From positions 1-33,182 of the forward strand of contig JABDBC010000022.1 in NCBI GenBank assembly GCA_013288825.1: a stretch of DNA of 33,182 nucleotides. Direction: 5' to 3'. The notes beneath the pieces are model-generated. The model was not told the origin of the DNA, did no database searches, and saw only the letters and a program-made list of their open reading frames with translations. This stretch comes from Chlamydiota bacterium. Its GTDB lineage: Bacteria > Chlamydiota > Chlamydiia > Chlamydiales > Parachlamydiaceae. This document shows, piece after piece, positions 11,101 to 18,600 of this stretch (its first letter is position 1; each line of letters opens with the position of its first letter). The position numbers and the translations under genes are program-made.

Positions 11101-12094
11101 AAAACCAAATAGAGAGAGACTTCACAAGCAAATGTGTGAACTGATTGAGGAAACCATAAGAAAGGGGTTAGTAGAGAAAAACCTTCCACAAATAGTCGAT
11201 ACTAAGAAGGATCTACAAGTTGCCCTCTCTGTGCACCAGAGTCATGATGTAAGTCTTACTACACAAGTTAATGTCTCGTTGTCTGTTCAACAAACGATTG
11301 AAGCAGAAAGAAGAAAGCGTGCGGCAGCAGGGTTAAAGCCTGACAAACATACTGATTTGGCATCAGCCATTCCTCCGATAGTTGGTTTAGACGAAGCGCT
11401 AAAAATGCGTGGAGAAAGTGGTAGTGATGCGAAAACGACATGTGTGCCTATTTCCAGTATATTGCAAAGGCATTTGCGTAATCCTGGCACTGCTGTGGGC
11501 AAAGGTTCAATGGACAAAATGGATAAAATGCTAGCCGAACTATTTGACCCATCGCTTTTAACTACTTTGAATTTGGTTTGTACTGATTTGGGTACAGAAA
11601 CTTCTGGAGAGAGAGTGCTCTTTGGAGAATTCCAAAAGCCGATAGATCGCGCCTTGATTATTCGGATAGCCACGGGATATCAACTTGTACTGTTCGATGG
11701 TAAGGATTGTTCACAAATAAAAGAACTTATGAGGAATGCAACATCATCGTCATCTAGTGTGGAAGCTCTTTGTCTATATCATGTCCATGCAGGAATTTAC
11801 CATCAAAGACCTGGAACATTAGTTGATATAGAAGCCCTTAAAAGGGGTCCTGGAGGAGATAAATTAGCCTTGCTATTAGTGCAGATGAAATTTTTGGCCG
11901 GAGAGATCTGGGATTACACAACAGAAGAGCAGCGATTGTTAAGCGTATGGCTTGGAAAGGTAAATGCGATTGAAGTGGAGAAATTTTTCCGTGATGTTGT
12001 GATAAAGCCTGCAAGCGTTCGAGAAGATTACGATGGCTCGGTCATGAACAGGGTCTTTGCAAGTTTAAAAACATCGATTCCCTCTAAAAAGTAA
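2123..12094 (+). CDS. Giant Inc-like membrane protein with DUF3638/DUF3645-type helicase core, copy 1
   Basis: This is a 3323-residue protein. Residues 33-91 form a bilobed hydrophobic stretch of two membrane helices, flanked by Cys pairs (CCFPS near residue 7, ACKCVR near 91), like the Inc signature. A Pro-rich linker (~103-150) follows. A block around residue 295 reads YNTGPGxEYHTP. A long unassigned middle leads to a Ser/Pro-rich linker (~1827-1905) and a charged helical region. The helicase-like core has Walker A QIPMGAGKTD (K2205), Walker B VIDEID (D2334-D2337), CTGTD (2816-2820) and QAISRMR (2844-2850) followed by LGLGQ. The order and wording match what I know of the DUF3638/DUF3645 family of giant, mostly eukaryotic proteins ('MGxGKT', 'RGTDL', 'QAxMRMRKLGKGQ'). 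It is paralogous along its length to the gene at 12696. Nucleotide-driven remodelling at the inclusion membrane is inference; no substrate can be read from the sequence. Confidence 0.9.
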   Translation: MSSLTRCCFPSSKASDPNSTPAIANSNKCRKTAIIVAVALIIIGTLALILLAAPVLTPAILAAVSLSTTTVALMGSFAIATGGITLLTIFACKCVRKTSRKTPPSNPTVPPNIPPNLPSPSVPLSPPSPFTPLPPQPSPSQRLSLPTLPAQEEEKKGQANVPDPFFPLNNPEIPIPILSELFGSGSPSDTLTGDPVTGVSVEETASYFLKLLTETESKEMGPSRLFGQLQQVLDNARTARTSSTPAFADGMIKKIGGMTCGDSLLIAAGWDRNSNTTILLNIEAIAEDAFEITIYNTGPGAEYHTPAANRVPGGKHPLTKKLCCSKGALLTHSFWATYHILNFSDKSFSSAHFYEIFLKTICSTDDSEKSTGERKEVAATAIASDTASSAIPQLTNCSAQVFLAFIQHKSGTDRFYFLLRALLKHLDTLDKNAVFKLSSTPSEREVRVKLIAINQVTGWVEKLALEAAAAIRNGEIKPDRGKVIDDFSNIVGYKCLQARELFIKHYPQMFMGVVESFSRNSHLPHSMHIEYLEAQEESSKTRMWSRLLPWLETLSMRNDWPPATELHLVLSEWLTCLMKKRIDDAPRNDRMLYRYMQGIYENMPSSTDPYWDNIPADRREECLIKIAQFAPVFLSCQVACPNNMLFVPMNQLYMQKALLVIHRLIEKLPKEKTLGAGDYAIDTSSFRPLTNGGVGCFIDPSAQGIIDSIANCGTAKKKDLFHFHPIIFSYESSAISPTMIPITEERFKEIDGLADGLEKSTDLEEVRVWRFLKNSDSFIKLKASTKNTDYELLIMALVDLSGTCLPQAYCSLKLQLKCTEVVSKVRPNVISSTLAPCDIVENLCLGISSGVSLYTHNNSRGKPPGTEYERYMMTLPLVKDPGIAKLIEMNHQGAIKTHNDVMLSLERPPEGSCLTADEWRALQHLCCEEDKDQQVVKTIGHFNTIIRKLFHPDLQVFFTTLMFEKDLLSNQLRDYPRFLEKLKSFAATGADTARKDGNLKVQLFFLRMEDYFESYGCDIKNRARAESEEKIEKMDLEGTTDVIQKLFELAPDPAILCKLQVGELSKSDEGRILNANLVYVELLAAYGRRKHIPEKHLPKLLRMLSFSRENFEPSDDERNPMLLENYNKFSFLFVRTFQNILNSPNGIESLSKILTEACNGEFTKWEFYFFPNIIGGRPETTSLSVGEFDVLIDLEEGSFRPQGYYYLQSLPTDLMEGGSLLSERFAHLFIKEGVRKPISNVKFDISNSIYTFIVKEKGIEEEYCYTRYGFGRRFCFKGKLRDFFREKAPNWDRYWFRNYIPPKSGWNIDLMNYSKLTPEIQHIVSNCDGWQCPGTTIIIFEHRSTGAIYIFDGGSITCADKIGEFGNLFLAKPNESFIENWYLGLDAQTQFWKDKATNKLIRISLPKYDIDFTVEGRSLVCTSRPGWELAEEFVPSLFRVHSYLVLKNAQREQRVLVPKNLIRTDGHTICSFSDPLVFSSLSLPDGLSDGMYEYRLSSGELVSDDLEAKLHLVHLYLCQRSPEHYEKAFNILEEISLIRKMGPYSKNEFLRLSFVLHTAHADKDPKACALRLKALALLADNLLKHGTKNWEATEAFKNYIRVHLNSDIKMYSASSVSARKYALTSEERSVLSVAGSFITAYEQVAAAVETKEKNSKILRSRPFLGNDVLIHFPSTKPIAFHNLRSINPLIMQLAILGNEISLGYDFLSYYAIAKEADPQQKNVLRSLLCYISPSNDYYIFVRILKDALDRPMLYPSIKEVEKIFHGASGELGKMKKLQESLPVLRKQHYSVTEEDPYEAAVETINNFENEHAKQISEFFEKCVGLLPAEASTSSTSSSSSSTSPIIPSLSLASLAPKPRTATVHVPIPSSGLFLSTPSMFPDSFPLGIPFPTTEAPKRDSKEEKSKIEEKLNADLEKIDSETQKELSKAKGNLFHPAISTESGGKEGEVKSIGLEDVYKRFADFAATTKSVLEKREVEKLEKDLRGYIKQPQAGSKDHVVNLEQLPIIKTHLEEKFKTVSDAVLDLEDDILASVNDKVDPSDLSVSLSQRGKKRRRLTIDDLIIMVLNDKMKPFTKHNRALKPDDIILLKSKIETLLVLKTHAQHIGRVWKCVTEFDPSKGSPAGTTSHLTPALLREYSQRLLTQLTAKRHFSISPMDKQHKHYFKFLVIEYQRNILLHKAQIDELEGLLERNNNIHQIPMGAGKTDVLLLILLLSRADGTRLSIGMVSPELRKLVAPRLQSSAGKIYRRTAHRVSWKRATTFEGLKAIRAHLREVIRTRGFILVTDKEMHRFELEARANRLKCSKSDKEAMEKEELFREIKSILKDLGDLVIDEIDSELSSHREVHKALGEEVEIGKSEVGRTYIGITTALYYELANQKLFYIEGLTKERHPKTVPYSPEHVKLVADLQEHLASAGLNHLENNPIFASLIKGRRKELLEYLRAKNTIALAEDLGKDPDFFEALSTIRALIHTFIPMGLEKSRRHYFGLLPKKDGSMSLIAGPYNNDSPQKGSEFAHFLEQFVYSLHTYHDIGVSYVDQKGRTVYLVKEPLAAIYERAIKERTGNPRIERLEDTKAYREFEELYGKGAPVRCLIDQSEDNLKHVSEVISKNSNLVTHFVGKYILPKVKSSKIRISSNALTLPDMFSTVKGFSGTLANQDTFSQSLKAIPKDGIEGKLVKILSEDSKDAIDIISTKESGESKIAADAPEYSKRLENKALHILRESFRQHTAGPKTDIEQYRAIIDLGNTFKDVSSLRLAEEVLKLRPELDAVFFFDGDTPKTLERNAEKTGFKAVVKGHPAHIRPEKRFTIYGLLQCTGTDIPQQATAKAFVTLSKDSTTRDFFQAISRMRLLGLGQMVSFVLTEDLNFMIQTSLNKREKPDFLDIILFTLRKQCHQQGSDNLMTVHNKMRHIIYSEYNRILDAIPVAALATEAYQKLNEHTRTIIDQALTEHHGKQNIIVPALESLTKQMEALLIPVDEWLAEFSKGISDPRLKPNRERLHKQMCELIEETIRKGLVEKNLPQIVDTKKDLQVALSVHQSHDVSLTTQVNVSLSVQQTIEAERRKRAAAGLKPDKHTDLASAIPPIVGLDEALKMRGESGSDAKTTCVPISSILQRHLRNPGTAVGKGSMDKMDKMLAELFDPSLLTTLNLVCTDLGTETSGERVLFGEFQKPIDRALIIRIATGYQLVLFDGKDCSQIKELMRNATSSSSSVEALCLYHVHAGIYHQRPGTLVDIEALKRGPGGDKLALLLVQMKFLAGEIWDYTTEEQRLLSVWLGKVNAIEVEKFFRDVVIKPASVREDYDGSVMNRVFASLKTSIPSKK

Positions 12095-12210
12095 ATGGAC
12101 ATGGACAAAAGTAAATGGACATGGACAATAGTGGACCGTAATGGACAGTAGTGGACTGTAATGGACAATACTGCATCGTCCATTACCGTCCACTACTGCC
12201 CATGTCCATT
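12091..12210. repeat. Tandem 20-bp GGAC units with inverted arm after first giant gene
   Basis: Four 20-bp units lie end to end (12091-12110, 12111-12130, 12131-12150, 12151-12170); the first pair and the second pair are each nearly identical. The stop codon of the giant gene (12092-12094) is inside unit 1. A short spacer follows, then an inverted arm at 12178-12210. That arm pairs either with 12114-12146 (30 of 33 positions) or with 12141-12166 (about 24 of 26, 11-nt loop), so two competing hairpins exist. It lies between two convergent genes and may act as a terminator for both, although no T-run follows. Confidence 0.85.
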
Positions 12211-12223
12211 AAGTTTATTAATT

Positions 12224-12502
12224 TTATGGATTAGTCTTTGGCTTTTTCATTCTTTCTTCAAGAATGGCATCTTCAAGCTTTTTACCAGTAGCAGCCCAGA
12301 ACATACGTTCCTCAAGAGAAGTCATCTTGGATTCAAATGAGTCCATTCTCTTGTCAAATGAGTCCATTCTTTTTTCTAATCTATCGATGTGAGCATTGAT
12401 ATCTTTTTTAATGTCGTATTGAAAGTTTCTGAGGAAACCATAGACAAATCCGATAATAGTTACTGATGCTGCTATCAAAGTCAATAGGAATGGCAAGTCC
12501 AT
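12224..12502 (-). CDS. Small membrane-anchored coiled-coil protein
   Basis: It is 92 residues. Residues 4-24 are a hydrophobic membrane helix at the very N-terminus, and residues 33-67 are a predicted coiled coil containing heptads KRMDSFD, KRMDSFE, SKMTSLE and ERM. The heptads come from a visible DNA duplication: 17 identical bases at 12333-12349 and 12354-12370, offset 21 bp. The C-terminus is basic and ends KPKTNP. An AAGAG about nine bases before the ATG could serve as the ribosome site. It sits alone on the minus strand between the two giant genes and converges with the first. The length, the sensible membrane-plus-coil design and the ribosome site make it likely real. The family is not recognised; such proteins often oligomerise on a membrane. 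Confidence 0.7.
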   Translation of the reverse strand: MDLPFLLTLIAASVTIIGFVYGFLRNFQYDIKKDINAHIDRLEKRMDSFDKRMDSFESKMTSLEERMFWAATGKKLEDAILEERMKKPKTNP

Positions 12503-12520
12503 AAATTTACTCTTTTTGGT

Positions 12521-12569
12521 ATATGTTACCAGCCTCTAGGACTGGTCTTCTAAAAATAGTGTAACATAT
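12521..12569. repeat. 9-bp inverted repeat in divergent intergenic region
   Basis: ATATGTTAC at 12521-12529 is the exact inverse of GTAACATAT at 12561-12569. Nested inside is ACCAG (12528-12532) with CTGGT (12542-12546). It lies upstream of both the small coiled-coil gene and the second giant gene, so an operator is conceivable. A chance match cannot be excluded. Confidence 0.45.
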
Positions 12570-12600
12570 TAAAGTCTAAGCGCGCAAGTGGTAACCAGGT

Positions 12601-12653
12601 CTGTTTAATTCTGTTTAATTACTATTGACGCGAATAAAAATTAAGTTTATAAT
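12601..12653 (+). promoter_or_regulatory. Strong predicted promoter of second giant gene with upstream tandem 10-mer
   Basis: TTGACG (12625-12630) and a perfect TATAAT (12648-12653) are separated by 17 nt. The expected start near 12660 gives a leader of about 36 nt. Directly upstream, CTGTTTAATT is repeated exactly in tandem (12601-12610 and 12611-12620). The -35 box sits in ACTATTGA, as it does at the paralogous gene. This is the best promoter match among the giant genes. Confidence 0.65.
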
Positions 12654-12695
12654 AGTAGATACAATTATTTAAAAACATAGGTTAATTGAGAGATT

Positions 12696-15600
12696 ATGGC
12701 TTCTTCTTTTTTTAATAGTTGTTGTTTTCCTAGTAAACACGTCAAAAATGCAGATGATTCTACTCCTGTACGACAATCTAACAAATGGGTAAGAAATACC
12801 AAGATTTTGGCCGTCGCTTTAATTGTGATCGGCGCTCTTGTCCTTATCCTGCTTGCTGCTCATGTGTTTACTCCAGCTCTACTGGCGGCAATCTCGCTGA
12901 GTCAGACAAGTGTGGCTTTGATTGGATTTTCCGCCCTAGCTGCCGGTGGACTCTCCCTTTTTGGGGTATTTGCATGCAAATGTGTCCGCGAATCCTTGCA
13001 AATAGGGGTTGAGGGAGATGAACCCAAAAATCATGTTGCACGTAGAGATCTGCCAATAATTCCGCGAGCCAATCCTGGAACTACTTCCTCTCCATCCAGT
13101 CCACCAGCTCCCTCTCCGAGTCCGTCAGGTTTATCCAGTTCATCAACTCCCTCGCCACGACCCACACCATCACCACTACCTCCTTCTGCAAAAGAAAAAG
13201 AGGAAAAAACTGCTTCCGCCTCAGCCTATACAGACCCATTAGCTAATCCTGCAATTTCAATTGCTGTTTTGTCAGAAATGTTTGGAGCGGGGTCCATTCA
13301 TGATTATGTATCTGATACAGCACGTTTAGCAAAACCTGAGAGATATTCCGCAGTTTCTTTTTTCTTGGAGGCATTACCCCGAGAGGAGATCAGAGACGGG
13401 GGTAAATTCAGCAAACTTGCTGGCGAATTAGAGCAAGTACAAGAAATACTCATTAAAGTAGGAGAACTTGGTACAAAATTCTCCGAAGAATCGGAAAAAA
13501 GTGAAAAAGCCTCCGCCCAACCCGAACCTAAATCTCAACAGGCCCATTTTTCTGAGTGGATGGTTGCCAAGATTGCGGCAATGACACCTGGGACTTCCCT
13601 ATTGATTCCAGCAGGATGGAAACCGCATGATAAATCGACTATTCTTCTCAAAATAGAAACTCTTTCCGATGGTTCTTTTGAATTAACAATTTATAATACT
13701 GGCCCTGGATTAGAGTATCATACTCCGGAAACGGGAATGATAGGGGGAAAACGACTTCTGACTAAAAAACTTCGATGTTCAAGAGCAGCACTTCTCCAAC
13801 CTACGGTATGGGCAGCACATCATATTATGACTTTTTGTCGACCCAATGAGCCCTCATTCTTTTACGAGAAATTTTTGAAAATCATCGTTCCTAAAGAAGA
13901 TTCCGAAAAGTTTGGAGAAAGTGATAGGAAAGTCGAAGTAGGTTCACCTATTGAAGTAACAGGTAAAGGAGCTAAAAGGAAATCAGAGGGCGAAACCGCC
14001 TTATGGATGAGTCCTCAAACCATAAATAGCCCTGTACATGCTCTTTCAGCTTTTATTCAGCAGAATTACGGGATACACAAGTTTGTATTTTGGAAGAAGG
14101 CACTAGAAAAACACTTAATAACATTAAAAAGGAATAAGGCATTCGAATTAAGTGCCTGTTCCAGTAGTAAGGAAATCAGAGAAAAGTTAGCCGTTATCAA
14201 TCTTCTCAGCAGTTGGGTGCAGAAATTTGCTCTCGCTGCAGATGGTGCAATTAGGAAAGAAGAGATTATTCCAGAGTTTGGACAAGAGATTGAAACCTTT
14301 TTAGGAGAGATTGAAAAGCAATGTAATGAGTCTCGAGAACTATTTTTGAAGCACCTTACCACAGGGTGTGAGAGCATTTCCCAATTTTCTCGTAGCCCAA
14401 CTGCAATTGAAGCCCACTCAATCCCTTCAAAATTGCTACATGAACCGAGAATTGAATTTAATCGAATATATCAAATGGATGAAGTAATACCTTGGAAAAA
14501 GCTCCTAGCAATACCGCCTGTTTGGCCCCGACCTGAGGAGCTTCAAGTCAAATTAAAAGAATGGTATGAATATATAAAAACGAATGACGAGCCGCGAAGT
14601 GATTCGATTCTTTTTAGATATTTACAGAACTTTTATGCAAATATGCCTTCAGCAAATAGTCCTTACTGGGAAAAGATACCCAAAGATGACTGTGAAAAGT
14701 GTTTGCAACTTATAGCTAGTTTTGCTCCCCTTTTCTTCCAAGCGCAAAAATCATGTGCTAACGGTACAAAATTCCTCTCCATTAATCTTTTGTATATGAA
14801 AAAAGCGCTTATGGTTGTACATAAGCTTGTTAGAAAAATACCAACAAAATTGCCTGGCGCTGAGAGATATGTCATTGATACCTCTAAGTTTTTAAATCAA
14901 GACAAAAGTAGTTTTGGACTTTTTCCTGATCCAATAATAGAGGAGACTATTAGAGATACTAGTGAATTTGGGTCTACCGCACGAGAAATTTCATTTTCTA
15001 AAAGTTTTCGCATTGAAAAAGATACTATCAGTCCGATTGTTGATCTCTCTGAAGAGGACTTCGCGGCTATAGCGAAATTAGCCGCTTCCACTGGTGAGAT
15101 CCTGAGCTTACGGGAAGAGGTTTTAGTTTGGAATTACCTATCTATGAATCCCAAAATAAAAGAAGCAATTAGAAAAGAAAGAGGGGCAGCCCTTAACGAC
15201 AGAGATGTTCTTGGATTTGCATTGGCTGATGTTGAAGGACGATTTATTCCACCAGCTTTTTATGCCCTTAAACTACAAGCCTATGCAGCACAAGCATGTG
15301 CTAGCATCGCTTCTGAAACTAGCGACAAAAGGTTTTTAAAGTCTCTTCCAGTTATTAAGGATCCAGGGGTTAGTGCACTCATTGTAAAAATAAAAACAGG
15401 TAGAAAATTAAAAAGACACAATGAAGTAATGATCGATGCTGAAAAACCTCCAGAAGGTTCTAAACTTACAGTATATGAATGGAGAGCTCTACAGCATTTG
15501 TGTTGTGAGGAGGATGAAGATCAACAGGTTGTTAAAACAATAGGCTATTTTAAGACAAATATTAGAAAGTTATTAAATCCTGATTTTCAAGCATTGTTCA

Positions 15601-18600
15601 TGACTTTGGTATTTGAACCTGGAGTCCTTCCTCAACAATTGCGTGAACATCCTGAATTTTTAAAAACATTACAAGAATTTGTCGTAGACGGGATAGGAGT
15701 AGCAAAGAAAGAGAAGAACTTAAAAGTTGCACTTTTTTTCGTCCGGATGGGAGATTATTTTGATCGTTATAGTCAGAAAAAAGAAAACGAATGCAAAGAG
15801 AGGGATGAAAAAAGTGAAAAAGATGTTGCTGAAGCCACCCCATTAGCTTTTGAGAGGCTTTTAAAATTAGCAGGTGAGCCATCAATCGCTGAATCGTCAT
15901 CAGACAAAACCCTTGTCTATATAGAAATGGCTGCCCTATGGGGCCGAAGAGAAGAGATACAAGAAAAACACCTCGGTGCATCATTAAAGGTCATGTTTTT
16001 CTTATCCAAACATTTTGATGATTCCCTCATAGATCAGAATCCTGTTCTTATTGAAGAATACACAAAATTCCGGGATCGGATTCTTAGACAAATCAATAAA
16101 CTTCTCATCGATCCCAGGAAGGGGACAACAACAGTAAGTAAAATATTCACCGAGGCAACGGATCCAAAAATAACTAGTTGGTGGTTCAATAAGTATCCTC
16201 TAATTTGTGGAAAGCGTATTGATACTGAATCCGGAATAGATACAGTAATAAACATGCGCGAAGGGGCCAATAGGCCTGATGGATATAGCCAAATAAGATC
16301 CCTTCCTCTCGAAGTTACTGGAAATCCAGATTTTATATCTTTAGGATTTTCTGAAGGATCAATTAGCAACGTTCTATATGATTCTATGAGCAAAGTGTAT
16401 GTCTTTACTGTTAAAGAAAGAGGTCAGAATCAGGACTATAGAGTTTGTTTAAGAGAGGGTTTTTCTGTAAGTAGAAAATTTGGAATAAAAGAATTTGCTC
16501 ACATTATTCCCGCTGATATTCGAATGAGACCAGAGACATATGTTTGGTTTGAAAGATTTGTTCTGCCACAGGAAGTGTTTTCAAAGAAAAATCTTCGTGA
16601 AGAATTGGCGAAGAAAAAGGACCTTAATGGGATTTACTCCAACTGTGAAGGTTGGCAATGTCCTGAAACGAACATCATAACTTTTATCGATAAGAGATCT
16701 GGAGCTATATATACTTCTGATAGTCGAACATTTTCTTGTATTGATCGTGAGTTTGGGAACTTATATTTAGTTCAAAGTCCCATGTCTCCTGCAGAAGAAT
16801 GGCTCCAAGAGACCCAAGGTTTATTCGGAGAAATTGATAATACAGCTCAATTTTGGAGGGAATACTGGACTGGTGCAGGAGACAGTCGCATTGTTCGTGT
16901 TAATCTACCCCGTTATAATCTCGAATTCCGGCTCAAGGGCGCACCTCCGAATGCATCCTTAGTTTCTGAATCATTCCCTGGATGGCAACTTTCTAAAGAG
17001 TTAATCCCCTCTTTATATAGGGTTCCCGGTTATCTCGTTTTAAGAAATGCGCAGAATGAACGGAGGATACTAATTCCAAAGTGTGGAATAAATACAGAAC
17101 ATACCAGTATTGATTCACACTCCAGCCTGCTTTCATTTAATGTTACTCCCCCTTACGAGATGTATGAATATCAATTAGATAAAGACGGAGAGGTTGTTTC
17201 ATCTACTGTAGAGGGAAAACTCTACCTTGCCCATTTGCACATTTGTCAACGCACTCCCTCAAGCTACGACAAGGCTCTAAATATCCTCACAGACCTTACT
17301 CCCAAAATACGTGGATATTCCGAAGTTGAACTCACAATCTTCTCCACGGTTATTTTATCAACTCGTAAAGCAGATGTAGATCCGCGAGCCTGCGCCTTGC
17401 GTCTCAAAGCTTTAGCCTTACTGGAAGACAATTTAAATAAATATGGTCGGGAAAAATGGAAGAAAACTGAAAATTTTGATCCTTATCTAAAAAATAATTT
17501 CCAACGTGACATTGAAATATGCCTTAGCTCACAGTTTTCCTCAGGCACATATGCTCTATCTAAAGAAGAATGGATAGTCATCAGATCGCTTTATTCATCC
17601 ATCAATACACCAAAAGAAGTGGTAGCGAGTATCTCTCCTGCACCAAGTAAAAGTGATAAGGCTTCAGGCCCCAAACCCCTTCGTTGTATTCTCCCTTGGG
17701 GGATACCTCCTATTCATTGGAAGTGGTCTGTAGATCTAGAGATTATTCAAAAGAAGCCTTACCTTTTAGGTGAGGAAACTAACTTGGGATTTCATTTCTT
17801 AAGCTATTACGCAATTGCAAGAGGAGATGACGCAGTAAAGAAAAAAGAGTTGTCCAATTTACTCTTTTTAGTACCTCCGTCAGATAGTCATTGGTATTAT
17901 TTTTTTGCTGCCGTCCTTAAAGATGTGTTGAAACGACCTGAGGCATATCCATCTGTTGGAAAAATAGAACAAATATTGACGCCTAGTAAGGAATATCAAG
18001 AAATTGATATTCTTATAAAAGAATATGATGTACTTCTTGAAACAGATGCAGGCATTACGTTCCTTCCAGCTGACCATCCGAGAAATAAGCATCAGTTATC
18101 TAATGGCAAATACATGTCAGCCCATGCTCAAAGGGATGTGTATGAAGAACCATGGGCTGAGAATGTCATTGAGCTGTTTAAAGAATTAAGAGATCTAGTA
18201 CCTGCTGAGACTCTCCCAGTCGTGGAGACTGTAAAGCCCCATTTCCCTATTAAAGCTCCTAGTTCCACCCCAAAGCCTATTTTTACCATTCCCACAATAG
18301 GGCTTCTTCCTTCGCCTTCATTGTTTCCTGATTCAACTCCTGTAAGTGAAAGATCTACTTCAACAACTATTTCAGCTTCTGCTCCAATAACTGATAGTAA
18401 AGAAGAAAAAAGTAAAGAAATTAAACTAGAAAGTGATTCTCCTAAGATAGAATCCCATAAAAAGGTGAGAATTGAGCTAGCAAGAAAAGACCAAGAGCAT
18501 CAAGAGGCTTTAAAAGCGATACAGAGCAAACTTTTCAACGCTGGGGCTGCAGAATCTGCTGGAAAAGGGGAGGCTGAGACTAAAACAGACCTCGTCAAAG

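Noticed and set aside
12091-12170. Coding extension of the first giant gene through the 20-bp units
   Set aside because: The first unit carries the in-frame stop at 12092-12094; the repeat after it is non-coding.
15598-16393. Two minus-strand frames (128 and 119 codons) within the second giant gene
   Set aside because: They are antisense to a region conserved with the paralogue and show no own ribosome site or motif.
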